From NCBI RefSeq assembly GCF_026213295.1, contig NC_079420.1:17968312-18032311 (forward strand): a stretch of 64,000 bases of DNA. The letters run 5' to 3'. Shown in pieces: positions 42,880 to 53,932 of the stretch. The position numbers and the translations under genes are program-made. The notes below the pieces were generated by a model that saw nothing but the letters and a program-made list of their open reading frames with translations, ran no database searches and was not told where the DNA came from. This stretch comes from Gadus chalcogrammus (lineage: Eukaryota > Chordata > Actinopteri > Gadiformes > Gadidae). Position 1 is the stretch's first letter; the number at the start of each line of letters is the position of its first letter.

Positions 42880-45240
42880 TTGTCCAGGGGCGTCGCTACT
42901 ATTTGAAAACCTTCGGGGCTGTAGCCCAGAAGTTAGAAAACGGGTGTTCCCCCGAGAAAATTTGAAAACCGGGCTGATGAACATTAAATTCTAACGTAGT
43001 TTTAGAGGTAAAGGAAAGACCAATCGTGATGTCTGACTCACGTCAGGGCAGGCCTATTTAGTGGGTACATTTTTAAGGATAGGAAAGTGCACCACATACA
43101 CCAGCAGCCAAATTGAGACATTAGAAGAATAGCCTAATATCGTACAACAAGAGATAAAAAGTAAAACCTGAAATTCAAGCTGTCGGTTGTCAGTTTGCTG
43201 AACAAATTGTTAAACTTCAATAATTGCTTCGTAGTCAACATATCCATTTATTTAAGCTCATCAGCATAACAAAAGAGTGTCGCCACACCGGCGGCAAAAC
43301 ATGGCACACGCAAAGTACATCCATGGAATCAGCCGTTCAAAGCCAGTCTGCATGAACCGTATGATATGACCAATGGATGGCAGGGGATGCGGACAAGGAA
43401 TACACCGCAGGGGGGAACATGAGTGACCCTGTTCGCCATAACCTAGCCTGGGTTCTTAAAACGTGGAACAAGCTGGATGCGGAGCGGGTGAAAAACTCCT
43501 TAAAAGTGTGTGTCTTTCTGACCAATCGCAGTTCAAGACCCACCTGGGCTTTACCACCTGAGGCCCTGCTCTTTACTCCCCTCTAAACAAAATTGACTTG
43601 GTTGCGATGTTGACAGTTTGAGTATTGCGTGTGCTGAGGCTGCGGGAACACAGCTCAGGCTGCCGGACGACGCTGCAATATTATCCTGCAGTAATCAGCC
43701 CAGAAACGTTAACAGCTAAACGAGAATTCTCCAGACTCTCCCGATTATCAGCCACTTTGGCAGGTAGATTTAAAATCTACCAGCCACTCATCTTTTTTAC
43801 CAGCCACTTTTTATGCGCTATAATTCTTTTTTTATATATGCGTACATTTTAAACAATATAATTGTAACAATAGATAAGAAAAGTGTTTTTCATACACATC
43901 ATTTTTTCCATCAGAAGTGATTCTCACTGTAAGTAGGTGCTACCAAGGAACTGAGTTGTTACACTCTTACCGCATATGATAAACAATACACAGGTATCTG
44001 CCATGTTAATGTCAAAGGTGTTACGATGACAAGTTTGGAAATAATGCATCTATACAAAGTATTTTCAATAAAAAACAAATTGACATATTAACAATAAAAC
44101 AACATGCATGGCTACACCATCATAAGTCCATCTAATTAGTGCCTGAATACAAATGTGTCCACAGACATGGTAACTAACGTATGATAGTAAGCATTATTGG
44201 CCCTTAACACTAATATTCAGAAAAAAACACTGGCTCAAAAGGCTATTGGCTTAAGCAATACAAGTAGAGGCATATACTTTAACTTTATACCCTGAACTTT
44301 TAAACGTTGCAAACGTGCAAAAACATAATTATATATTTATGTGGCATTCAGTCCAATGCTGGAAATATATCTGTGGCATTCAGTAGGCCAATGCTGTGAT
44401 AAAATATGCAAAGTATGACCAAGTCTTTCTTTCTGTTCAATAGATAGAACGTTATCAATCCCCTGTGGGAGAAATGTGTTAATGTTTGTCCCTATAAAAC
44501 AATAATGCTAAAAAATAAAAATACACAACGGAAACTGCGTAAGTCAAACCGTCCAATCGGAAGGCTCTACTTAACCACGCCCCCTACTCACTTCCACCAA
44601 TGCAAAGCGAACAGAACTGAGTAGGGGAGGGCGTAGCCTAACTAGTTTGCGAAGGACCCAAAGAAACGCAACGCAAATTCAATGAGAACATGTATGAGGC
44701 TTTAATAAAATCCCGGACGATTTTTAAATCCCGCCACACATTTTTTAAAAGTGTCTCAAAAAGAGGGCATGTCCGGGCAAAAGACGACGTCTGGTTACCC
44801 TACGTACGGGAAACCCATTTGATTCCTACCTGTAACACTGTTTAATAGTGGCCCAAATTGGTGGGCGCTATCCTGGTAATTTCTCTGCTTGAGAAATACG
44901 AAGTGTGGCGTGTGAGCGTGTGCATGGGTTGAATTGTGTGTGTCAAACGCCGAATGCGTGAGACTTGAGAGCCGTATATTATCCCGGATGATGACCGTTG
45001 CAGTTCAGCAAAAGAGGCGTAGAAGAAGAAGGGGGCCGGATGTTGACAGTAATGGTTGTGGAACTGCACAGCGCCGTATAACGAATGTATTAAATATGCA
45101 AATTTGATCGGACCTTACTGGAAGTATTACCCGACACAGTGGCGGGTGAAGTGGGACAATTCACCCGCCACCATACAAATCCACCCGCAAATAGCAGGTG
45201 GCGGGTGTTAATTTCCATCCCGGGTGTGTGCGTGTGCAGG
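42880..45240. repeat. Repeat-rich stretch with unclassified transposon remnants
   Basis: It starts near CCAGGGGCGTCGCTAC (42893), a common terminus of fish DNA elements, but its partner end is not visible. 43690-43830 and 45120-45230 carry inverted GCCACTTT-GGCAGGT and GGCGGGTG motifs. No intact gene or TSD pair could be defined. Confidence 0.4.
43410..43560 (+). pseudogene. Possible pogo/DDE_1-type transposase C-terminal remnant
   Basis: In the frame covering 43377-43586 the run LAWVLKTWNKLDAERVKNSL then KVC and TN resembles the ending of pogo/Tigger/CENPB-like transposases (W-x-x-x-x-W ... SFKKCG...N). The glycine after the Cys is missing and the rest of the domain is absent. Weak call. 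Confidence 0.3.
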
Positions 45241-45663
45241 CGTTATTCCATAGCCTGGTAATGTGTATACATGGATGGTAATATTCATAGTGGTTTAAAT
45301 AATACATTTGATAATATTTCCCATCTTTGCTGCGCAAGAGTCTTGTTTGAAAGTTCAGTGATTGAAACCAAAAAAAAGCCTGGGTTATTGAAGTTTTAAG
45401 GTTCACACTGTCTTGCACCCAGCCGATGTCAAGTGGACCGGGTTGAATTCACTGCGGGTCTCTCTTCTTATATCCATTTTACCAAAGATCTTTTATAACT
45501 GTCCTTTTCAACACTCTCTGATCTCACTAAAGGCTAGCAGCAAGAAACGGCAATATCGACGTGATGCGCTATGCATAGAGAAGAAATAATACCAAGGTTG
45601 AATTTGCAACATTTTGCAACAAATGATTCTAAATCTGCCCATATATGTACACGTCAGATTTTT
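45241..45663. other. Spacer, nothing recognised
   Basis: No gene, RNA or element end is evident. Confidence 0.4.
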
Positions 45664-45901
45664 GCAACATACAGTAGAGGTACTATAAGCAATATGACGA
45701 GCAATATGCGGTGTAATATATAAGATGTGGAAATATAAAAAGCTGCATTACAGAAAGCCCATATGCTTTGCTTACGGTAGAGTCCCCACAAGTTGCTTTG
45801 ACAAGCGAATAGTTATCACAAATAATTCTCGTTAGCACATACATGCATAGGCCTCAATTAGCCGCCAAATCAGGCCAAAACCAAAATGTATTTGATCCTG
45901 A
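45664..45901 (-). pseudogene. OR pseudogene fragment (tenth OR locus)
   Basis: Aligns by eye to the OR genes on the minus strand with two deletions. CAACATACAGTAGAGGTACT with AATATGCGG (45668-45711) matches the TM6-TM7 region. It then jumps about 160 bases to AAGATGTGGAAATATAAAA (45721-45742) and continues through the CCACA-GT-GCTTTGACAAGCG stretch that encodes the CGD...KAGC outer-loop region, and CAAATAATTCTCGTTA. A second deletion of about 35 bases follows GCCTCAATTAGC. It retains roughly a quarter of the gene, lacks both ends and is not translatable. Its flank (CACAGCATACAGGTGTACCT at 45923) matches the OR6 flank at 51127. Confidence 0.85.
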
Positions 45902-46847
45902 ACATGTTATTTGCCAAAACCCACAGCATACAGGTGTACCTTGAATCTAGATTAGGACATTTATTTTAGATGCAATTTTTTTCATATTTATGGGAATTCT
46001 ATATTGCTCCCGACAGCAATATTAATAAATCAAATGCTGTGAGGGACCGTGAGACTGTCACAGGCCTGTCATAAACCATGCATTCTTCATTTGGCCCAAA
46101 TTAAGGGATTGGGCAACCTTCCTACCCGTCTACCTACCTTCCCATGCACTCTGCAACTGCACTTATTGCGCATGACAGCTATCTTCCACTTGGCTAAGCC
46201 GACCTATGGCCAAAGCTAGAAAGCTAATCACATGATTTTGGTTTTGAAGGGAGGGCTTCAGAGAGAGATCTTATTTTTATGTTTGAGTACTTTGAAAAAA
46301 AAGTGTTACTGTGCTGTTAGAAAACACAATTAACTCTGGCTAAAGCGCAGTACCGCGGGCACACTGGAACTTGAGGTCAGATGGAGCGAAACGGGCTCCA
46401 TGAATTTCAGAGTAACTAGTTGACTGTCAATTGCAGCTCTATTGATTTTAATTTAACACAGTCTCTATAATTATTTTTGAGCTTGAAAATTGTGATTTTT
46501 AAAAACAGAATAAGACATGCATATTTAAAAATATAAAATATATATTTGAAATCACATTTGAGCTGTTTCATTTCCAAATCTCCCCCCCACAAGAGTTCTC
46601 CAGGTGAATCTCCCAGGCTTGGCCCCCCCATAATATGCACAGCTTGTATTTTTGCCTCAATGCAGCCACCTTCTGGCAACTCCTGACTGATAGGATTCCT
46701 CTCGACACTTCTAAATGTGCTCAGAGCTATGAGGGATCTTAGGATGTGGAAATGTTGATGACTTGCTTTGACTCCCAGAAGTAGGAGGAGGATGCATAGG
46801 AAATCTCTCAAAGAGTAAGGTCACTTAGGACCATTGTCGTACTCTGA
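45902..46847. other. Diverged OR-unit spacer
   Basis: The left part resembles 51100-51180 upstream of OR6 and the part at 46300-46370 resembles the AAACACA-TCT segments beside OR2/OR3. It contains one long minus-strand ORF at 46416-46811, listed separately. Confidence 0.45.
46416..46811 (-). other. Unrecognised 131-codon ORF with hydrophobic N-terminus
   Basis: Starts MRDFLCILLLLLGVKASHQ, which looks like a signal peptide, then an unremarkable stretch with IMGGPSLGDSPGELLWGG, then a low-complexity hydrophobic end. I do not recognise it. It lies in spacer with no neighbours of known type other than the OR pseudogene, and could be chance. Confidence 0.2.
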
Positions 46848-48627
46848 GGGTGCACTCACACTAGGCCATCTGGCCGTGGCCGTTGGCCGTCGCAACTGTG
46901 GCCTGGCCACGGTAGGCTCTTGTACATACGTCATCACGTTGTAACACGTCATCACCAAGCGTCCGCTGCATGAACCATAATAAAGTCTGCCGCTGTCACG
47001 TTAAAATTGTACCATGGGTGAAAATTGTACCGGCCTACTTCATCAGTTGTCCGTTGCCAGGCAACGGACAACAGATTACGTAAGGGGTTGTCCGTTGCCA
47101 GGCAGGTTTCAATCGCGCTCATGTTGCCGAAGACGAAATAATATAATACAGATAACGGATCGCTAGATAACACTTGTACTTTATATTTGTGTTGCATTTA
47201 ATTGTTTAATCGAATTTAGCTAGTAAACTGTGTGTTTAATGTGTATCATAGTCTAGCTAACTTGTGTTAATTTAATTTCCTTAATTAAATTAAGAGAAAA
47301 GATTATAGGTAATAGATTTAAGCAATAGATCACGACAGGCTGTGGTATGTGCTCATTATACCACTGTTAAGGGGTGTTGTTCGGCCCGACGAGCAGCGGA
47401 GGGCCGGCGACCCCCTTTTATACAACAGTTACTATTATGGCAATACGAAAGTCAAAGACGCACTACATTTAAAAAAAAAAAAAAAGAAAGTCAAAATAGC
47501 TGTTTTATTAAAGAATACAAAAAAGTAGTCCCTCCTGGCTGCCTTCAAAATGCACGACGGTCGCTATGCAACACACTTTAGCGTCCCTCCGAGAGAAGGC
47601 TCGGCTAGAGCGGTTCGCCGGCAATTTATCCTATGGAGCAGTTCACTCACTGTGTGCCTAAGCTTTCGTTAGTCTCTCTATCGCCTTGCTCACTCCCGGA
47701 GTAACAACATTTACACCCTCTCCATCATTCAACATATTTTTAGGCTTCAGTGAACTGCGCTATTGCTTTAATACAACTACTTTTATACTTTGTAACCGTT
47801 TCTACTTCCAGGCGCGGAGTGATATGCAAACTTTCACAAAATAATTGGGCGTCATAGCAGTTATGTATACGCTCATTATACAACAGTTATGAACCAATCA
47901 GATCGCTGGATTTAAGCCACCCGTTGTATAAAGATAGATAGAAAGATGGGTAGATAGGTGAGCAGGCATTTACTAACTGGTAAATGTTTTTTATTATTAT
48001 TATTCACGTTATCCCCATAACATTTAGCTATTACCGGTACTATGTAGGGAAATAGATAAATACAATGCAATACAATATACAAATATAAAGTTAGAAACGC
48101 TAATAAATGTAATTTGTAAAATAAGTGTTTTCTGTCTTGTCGCGCTCAATGCACGAGTTCGCGAATTTTCAAGAACCTTCCACGTCATTCGACGCGATCG
48201 TCGGTTGCCAGGCAGGTTTGGAATGGATTACTATGGATGACGTAGACTGGTACAATTTTCGCCCCCGCTACAATTTTAACGTGACACCGCCAGTCAGAGT
48301 TTTAACAACAATGGACAACAACACAGAGAACACACCAACAGTTGAACCGCTTGACGCAATGTTTACCGTTTAATGGGAAAGAAGGCTTGTCGCCTTTATT
48401 ATGTCCGTGGTCGTCGCATGGACTATACGTCATCCAGCTCAAGTTGCGTAGCCGTGCGTGTGAGCGTGTCGGCTCATTAGCATCTGTAACGTAGCGGCCC
48501 GTACCCACCAAGAGGCCAAATTGGCCTGGCCTGGCCAGACTGGCCACACTCACACTGGCAGATTTCAGCAAGGTTAGGTGTGAAAACGGCCACGGCCACG
48601 GCCAGATGGCCTAGCTTGAGTGCACCC
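46848..48627. mobile_element. PIF/Harbinger-like element, copy 1
   Basis: Left end GGGTGCACTCACACTAGGCC at 46848; right end GGCCTAGCTTGAGTGCACCC ending at 48627. TGA flanks both sides (46845-46847 and 48628-48630), fitting the 3-bp TNA target of this superfamily. Subterminal GGCCGTGGCC repeats are dense. It is interrupted by a TGTCA-ended element at 46994-48286, so only about 490 bp is its own. It shares TTGAACCGCTTGACGC-ATG with copy 2, the start of the Myb-like ORF. Confidence 0.75.
46994..48286. mobile_element. Second TGTCA-ended DNA element with 4-bp TSD
   Basis: Left TGTCACGTTAAAATTGTACC, right inverse TGTCACGTTAAAATTGTAGC; CCGC at 46990-46993 and 48287-48290. In both ends a second AAAATTGTACC follows about 15 bases inside the first. 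The interior shares GTTGCCAGGCAGGTTT and CGATC-GATAACAC-TGTA segments with 31978-34433, so the two are related. GCTCATTATACAACAGTTA-type repeats at 47350-47430 and 47870-47890 suggest another, unresolved insertion. No transposase. Confidence 0.8.
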
Positions 48628-48630
48628 TGA

Positions 48631-49364
48631 GAGACTAGATAACTTCAAGCTGAAATCACTCCTTTTCAATAAAAATGTCACTTGTTCTTATTTTAGCATC
48701 ATTAAACCATCATTTTAGTTATTTCAGAACCAAGCCCAGCCCTAGTTCTGTCAATTATGTGTTTTAATCTTCTCCGGAAGGGCCCTCTTCAAGGTCACAG
48801 AGGCCCTTAGCACTGCCTTGCTATGAGACACACAAGACAACATGCTCTTGTGTGTCCGGTGAGAGGCTTGATACGGTGTGATATTGTATTTATTTCATTT
48901 TTCAATTATTTATTATCATTAACATTTGATTTAAATTCACAAATAAATTGACAAAACATTGATCAGGTCAGCTATGAGGCTGACGGGTGCCTATACAACA
49001 GTTTTTTTTGCCAGCTAGTTTACTATTTTTTCAAACATCAGATTTATCTCTCAAACAACAGATTTATCTTTCTTGATCTAATTAATAAAATATTTGTAAT
49101 TCATTCATATTCGGTCTATAAAACACAATTGTAAGAGAAAATCTGACCTTGGGTGACCTACAACATGTAACAGATTTAGCATTTCTACAAAACTGTATTT
49201 AACAACTATTTAACAACTAAATACACTTATATTAACATACACTTTTAGGCAATTGTCCATATAACAGATAGAAATATTATGCAAATGTTTTCAGACACTT
49301 TTCATTGTTATCGATGAAAAGTGTATATTTTGAAGCCCTCTTGAGTCGTTATTATCAAAAAAAT

Positions 49365-49368
<4 letters not shown>
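48631..49368. other. OR6 downstream flank
   Basis: No gene. The part from about 48890 resembles 54520-54900 and 58160-58560 (TTATTATC-TTATTAACAT, GCCAGCTAG), the 3' flanks of OR7 and OR8. Confidence 0.6.

Positions 49369-49418
<50 letters not shown>
49369..49418. repeat. (TA)n microsatellite abutting OR6
   Basis: About 25 uninterrupted TA units end 6 bases before the OR6 stop codon (49425-49427, read on the minus strand). Other OR genes have TGTCAAATGCTG here instead. Confidence 0.9.
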
Positions 49419-49422
<4 letters not shown>

Positions 49423-49424
49423 TG

Positions 49425-50345
49425 TTATTTCTGCTTGAATAGTGCTACAAGACGTTGAGATATCTCTTGCATTTTAAATCCATACATGAGAGGATTGAAG
49501 AGAGGAGGAATCATAACATACAGGAGAGATACTATAAGACGAATAATATGCGGTATGCCAGAAGGGATTCTGGTTTGAATGACCTCAAACAAAATGATTA
49601 TGGTGAAGTTCATCAATATAACAAGATGGGGGAGACACGTGTTAAGAGCTCCTCTCCTGAAATCTCTGGAGCTCCTCAGACAAATTATAAATATTCTTGT
49701 GTAAGAAAACAGAATAAATATAAGATGTGGCATTACCGAAAATACCATTACAAAAAATCCATATGCATTAATTACAGAAGAGTCCCCACACCCCGCTTTG
49801 ACAAGGGAATAGTTATCACAGGTAATTCTCATTAACACAAACTTGCATAGGCCTAAATGAGCCGAATAAATCATGCCAATTCCCAATTTGCAAGTGGGCA
49901 AACAAATGGCCAAAACCAAAATTAATTTGACAATTTGTGGCCTAACCAAGGAGTGGTATTGGAGAGGTCTGCATATGGAAACATACCTATCAAAAGCCAT
50001 CGCTGATAACAGTGTGAATTCGCAACCAGCGTACAAGTATATTAAAAAGCTCTGTAACCGGCAGGCAGGGAGGGATATTGTTTGGGTTGCTGAAAGTAGA
50101 TCCACAAGAAGTTTGGGATAGATGGTCATGCTTCCAAATAGGGCGTTCATTAGCAAAGCAGCAACAAAAATATACATGGGTTTGTGAAGGCTTTCATGTA
50201 CATAGATGACATATAAAACAATAGTATTACTGCAGATAATTAGAATGAAGAGCAGGAAAGTAATTGAGAAATATATACATCTATATTTTGAAAGCTGTAC
50301 ATGCCCTCCAAGTATAATATATGTAATGTTGTAATGAACATCCAT
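49425..50345 (-). CDS. OR6, odorant receptor
   Basis: Complete 306-codon OR with sequon N6-I-T. Most diverged in TM4-TM5: PQIVKLILVLAICLPTC at 136-152, KLGIGMIYSAHLGLC at 153-167, VINAYGFFVMVFSVMPH at 191-207, and TRIPSG replacing NRIPSG at 258-263. PQIVK is shared only with OR7. It ends in FKQK. C95/C167/C176/C186, MAFDRYVSIC, GALNTCLPHL and PPLFNPLMYGFK are kept. TTTCAG precedes the ATG, a better acceptor than in OR1-OR4. The (TA)n tract forms its immediate 3' UTR. Confidence 0.95.
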   Translation of the reverse strand: MDVHYNITYIILGGHVQLSKYRCIYFSITFLLFILIICSNTIVLYVIYVHESLHKPMYIFVAALLMNALFGSMTIYPKLLVDLLSATQTISLPACRLQSFLIYLYAGCEFTLLSAMAFDRYVSICRPLQYHSLVRPQIVKLILVLAICLPTCKLGIGMIYSAHLGLCKFVLMRITCDNYSLVKAGCGDSSVINAYGFFVMVFSVMPHLIFILFSYTRIFIICLRSSRDFRRGALNTCLPHLVILMNFTIIILFEVIQTRIPSGIPHIIRLIVSLLYVMIPPLFNPLMYGFKMQEISQRLVALFKQK

Positions 50346-51504
50346 CTGAAATCAAGGTTTGAGTGCAATTAAGGTATTGTCCTTCTGTTCTTTTTCTTTG
50401 CCTACATGCACAGAGGATATCTTAAACTGTGATAATTGAACTGTTATAGGAATATGGGAAGGTTACTGCTGTAATCGAGCACTTGAGAGCTTTTACAGCG
50501 GTCTGTTTTATTGTCTAGGATTGCCCTTTTTATTGTTTCCTCTTTTTCTGCTTGGATCTCATTATAATCCCTCCTTCGTGTCCAGTTCAACCAAACAGGT
50601 TTTACCTTTATCCCTGAGGATGAATTAGTATTGCAACATGTATACTCTATGCCTTGGATCATCGTTTATTATCAGGCTTTCTTAAACCAACCAAAATAAT
50701 ACAAATAATAAGCTAGGGGTCTAAGATAAGCAATATGCTATTGCTCAAAGAGACGCCTTGGTGATATGAGTGCATACTATCATCTATACTGAGCATAAAC
50801 AAAACACATGTTAGTGTTTGAAAATATAAAATCCATATGCCACTAGATCCTAGAACCAAGTTTGTGGATCTACCAAACTTGGTTGACCTAGACATTTAAA
50901 GCATTGTTTTCTGCCTTCACATGACTTGGGGAAATGTGAGTTTTTTTAGCCTTTTAACTTTTGGGCACATTTAGTACAAAACCTTTCTTCTGACCTATAT
51001 TAAGCGATCCTCAAAGTGTAGGCCGTTGCATGTTTAAAAGCTAATTGGCTTCGTATTGTATTGTCAATTCTAGGTTCTTCCGTTAACATAATGAGGGGTC
51101 TCATTCACAGCTATTTCCCAAACATCACAGCATACAGGTGTACCTTAAAGCTAGAGTAGGACATTTATTTTGGATAAATAAAATCAAATGCTCTGATAAA
51201 AAATAAGAAAAATGTCCAGTATTAGTGGCTTTCGCGGGCCTGTAATGAACTCACGGGAGCTCCAGGGTAACTCCCTCCGTCTGCTTTTCTGCGTATATGC
51301 TCTTTCAAATAAAGATCATATATAATATGATATTATTAATACGATAATATCATTATTAGTGATATTATTATTAATATATAATATCAGCGCCAAAAGCTTG
51401 TATGTATAGTTCAAAGGTTATTGACCTTTATGTCACGTGTTATGTCGAGCTCAGAGATGCAATGTCTGTGTATGGCTTTGATGAGTCCGAATGATAACAA
51501 CCAG
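50346..51504 (-). promoter_or_regulatory. OR6 5' flank with conserved upstream block
   Basis: The shared block is at 50554-50647, 209 bp from the ATG; its second motif reads TTGCAACATGTATAC. Further right is OR-unit spacer with no gene. An AT-rich palindromic stretch at about 51318-51395 recalls that inside the TTAA MITEs. Confidence 0.45.
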
Positions 51505-51640
51505 TAGTAATAATAATAATAATAATATCAGTCTTGTATTGCGCATTTCTAGGACCCAATGCGCTTCACAAAAGAAAAAATAAAGCAAAAGGGCTCAGAA
51601 AAACAAAACAAAACAAAAAAAAAGGATTCATGACAGCTGC
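51505..51640. repeat. Short LINE-type 3' tail
   Basis: (TAA)n at 51508-51525 followed by TTGCGCATTTCTAGGACCCA and GCGCTTCACAAAAG resembles an L2-type 3' UTR. No coding remnant. Confidence 0.4.
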
Positions 51641-51680
51641 CAAATTTGCTGGCCAGCTTTTCCTCAAAGCCCTCCCTTTA

Positions 51681-52362
51681 GGGTGCACTCACACTAGGCC
51701 ATCTGGCCGTGGCCGTTTTCACACCTAACTATGCTCAACTGGCCCCATTGTTCTCTGGCCTGCATTCAGACTAGGCCGGCCGTGGCCGTTGGCCGTCGCA
51801 ACTGTGGCCTGGCCACGGTAGGTTCTTGTACATATGTAATCACGTCGTAACACGTCATCACCAAGCGTCCGCTGCATGGACCATAATAATATAACATTTG
51901 TCCCGACACGCCATTGTTCGGTGGTGTCCTCGACTTTGCATATGGTCGCTGATTCTCCCAAATACATCGGAATTCTTGTGGGTCTTCTCCAACTGTGCCT
52001 GAATAGCATCATCTGCCCAAATGGCTAACAGACACTCGACTTCTCCATGGGACCAACGTGAACCTACAGTTGAACCGCTTGACGCCATGTTTACTGTTTA
52101 ATGGGAAAGAAGGCTCGTCGCCTTTATTATGTCCATGGTCGTCGCAAGGACTATACGTCATCCATCAAGGTTGCGTAGCCGTGCGTGTGCGTGTGGCGGC
52201 TCATTAGCATCTGTACCGTGGCGGCCAGTACCGTAGCAGCACACCTCTCCTAAGTGGCCAAGTTGGCCTGGCCTGCCCTGGCCAGACTGGCCACACTCAC
52301 ACTGGCAGATTTGAGCACGGTTAGGTGTGAAAACGGCCAGATGGCCTTGTGTGAGTGCACCC
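51681..52362 (-). mobile_element. PIF/Harbinger-like element, copy 2
   Basis: Left GGGTGCACTCACACTAGGCC at 51681; right GGCCTTGTGTGAGTGCACCC ending at 52362; TTA at 51678-51680 and 52363-52365 is the 3-bp TSD. It carries a minus-strand Myb/SANT-like ORF. The flanks rejoin as CCCTCCCTTAAAGTGTGG, itself part of an older repeat. Confidence 0.82.
51858..52088 (-). pseudogene. Myb/SANT-like DNA-binding protein fragment of the Harbinger element
   Basis: From the start MASSGSTVGSRW the frame continues SHGEVECLLAIWADDAIQAQ, LEKTHKNSDVFGRISDHM and GHHRTMACRDKC. Tryptophan spacing and the helix pattern are those of the Myb/SANT-like domain in the accessory protein of PIF/Harbinger elements, which helps carry the transposase to the ends. 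The frame is only about 65 codons of domain and ends without the rest of the protein. Transposase is absent. Confidence 0.65.
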
Positions 52363-52432
52363 TTAAAGTGTGGTCCTTTGGAAGCTTCATTTCAAGGGCT
52401 ACGTAGCCCTACGTCTTGGCTCTAGCCCTTAA

Positions 52433-53928
52433 AGGTCCCATGACATGCTATTTTATTTATTCTTTAATCTAGGTATTAGTGGGCAACTAACACAGTATTC
52501 AAAGACGTTCCCGAAATTCAGCCGTGGAGTTACAGCCACTCCGAGCCAGTCGCACATTGAGCTTCCCCAAAATGCGCTGTTTTGGTGACTGTAGCTATAA
52601 TGCAAATGAGGAGGAGCGAGGCGGGTCAAGGAGGAGGGTGGGGGAGTGGCCCTGAGCAGCTTGCAGCCACGGTACCATGCGCTCTGTTTACAGTGGATGT
52701 ATCGCAATGGCGAGGCGCACACAGCCATGAGCCATGTTCTGTAAATATTCTATAACACAGTCCTGGAGCTCTATATCTAAATATTATCATATAGCCTGCA
52801 TAGATATCTATATCATATAATATATATTATCACGGCCAAAAGCTGTGTGAGCCGATATTATGAATCTCAAACGACCGCGTTGGGTTCTCCGACGTTCCTG
52901 GTTCTTCAACGTCCACATCAATGTGAAGTAGACTGAACCGCGACAAGGAGGAGAAAGGGATTGTTGACGGGCAGCGCTTAGGCACCTCCGCCTCCGGTGG
53001 TGGTCCCTCAGCGGGGCTCAAGCGGGAGACAATCGCTGCCAACAATCCCTTTCTCCTCCATGTCGTGGTTCATGTTCTTGAGGGAGTCAAAGCCAAAGCC
53101 ATTCTCAACCTTGGCTGAGATAACCTCCACACTACGAGTCTCGTTGTAGAAATACCAGAGACGAGAGTCCGACGTGTTATGCGCCATAACACCAAAAGCA
53201 GAACGGTTATCCAAATAACAAGGAAGTGTACAACACTTGCGTTACAGTCCTGGAGCTCTATATCATATAATACATAGATATCTATATCATATAATACATA
53301 TTATCACGGCCAAAAGCTGTGTGCGCCTCCAGACGATATTATGAATCACAAACGACTTTGTCGGGTTCTGCGACGTCTCTGGTTCTTCCACTTTCACATC
53401 AACCTGAAGTCGACTGAACCGCTCGCTGCCTGCCGCCGGCGGCCCGCTGCCGGGCGATGGTGCCTCGTGGCAACCGGCGGCATGTCGCAGTTCATGTACT
53501 TTAGCGAGTCAAAGCCAAAGTTCCTTTCCCCCAATTCTTTCTCAACCATGGCTCAGATAACCCCCACGACAGTGTCGTTGTGGAAATACAAGAGACGTCA
53601 AAGAACCGACAAGAAACAGTGTGTGTATTCACACACACACACATGTGGCGCTCGCACGGTCGAGTCTCATTGGCGGGCCAACGTCTCTGGGCAGGCCAGG
53701 CAGAGTAAGGCGAGGAGCTTAGATGCTTTATGAGTTTATGACGTCCTAAACACAGACATTCCAAATCAGCGTGCTTGAGCCTCCGTTTTTTCAAAGGCGA
53801 GCAGAACAGCTAGTGCTCGTTTTACACCAAACGCAAGTTTTAGCCACTGAGGGACCATAGGCAGGCTAGGGGAACTCATATTTATGTTAGAAAACCTCAT
53901 AAAGTGAGATTTTCATGTCATGGGACCT
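52433..53928. mobile_element. TTAA-target MITE (AGGTCCCATGACATG family)
   Basis: Termini AGGTCCCATGACATG and CATGTCATGGGACCT are exact inverses and TTAA flanks both (52429-52432 and 53929-53932), as for Kolobok or piggyBac-type elements. The interior has two diverged copies of a segment with TATATCATATAATA, TCACGGCCAAAAGCTGTGTG and CTTTCTCCTCCATG/ATG-like parts (about 52790-53110 and 53260-53560). There is an (AC)n run at 53629-53642. No transposase is recognised. Confidence 0.85.
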
Positions 53929-53932
53929 TTAA

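Noticed and set aside
52830..53214. Minus-strand ORFs with FGFDSLKNMNHDMEEKGI, possible protein-coding exons
   Set aside because: The sequence lies within the TTAA MITE and is repeated in altered form at 53340-53560 and 57180-57300; no family recognised.
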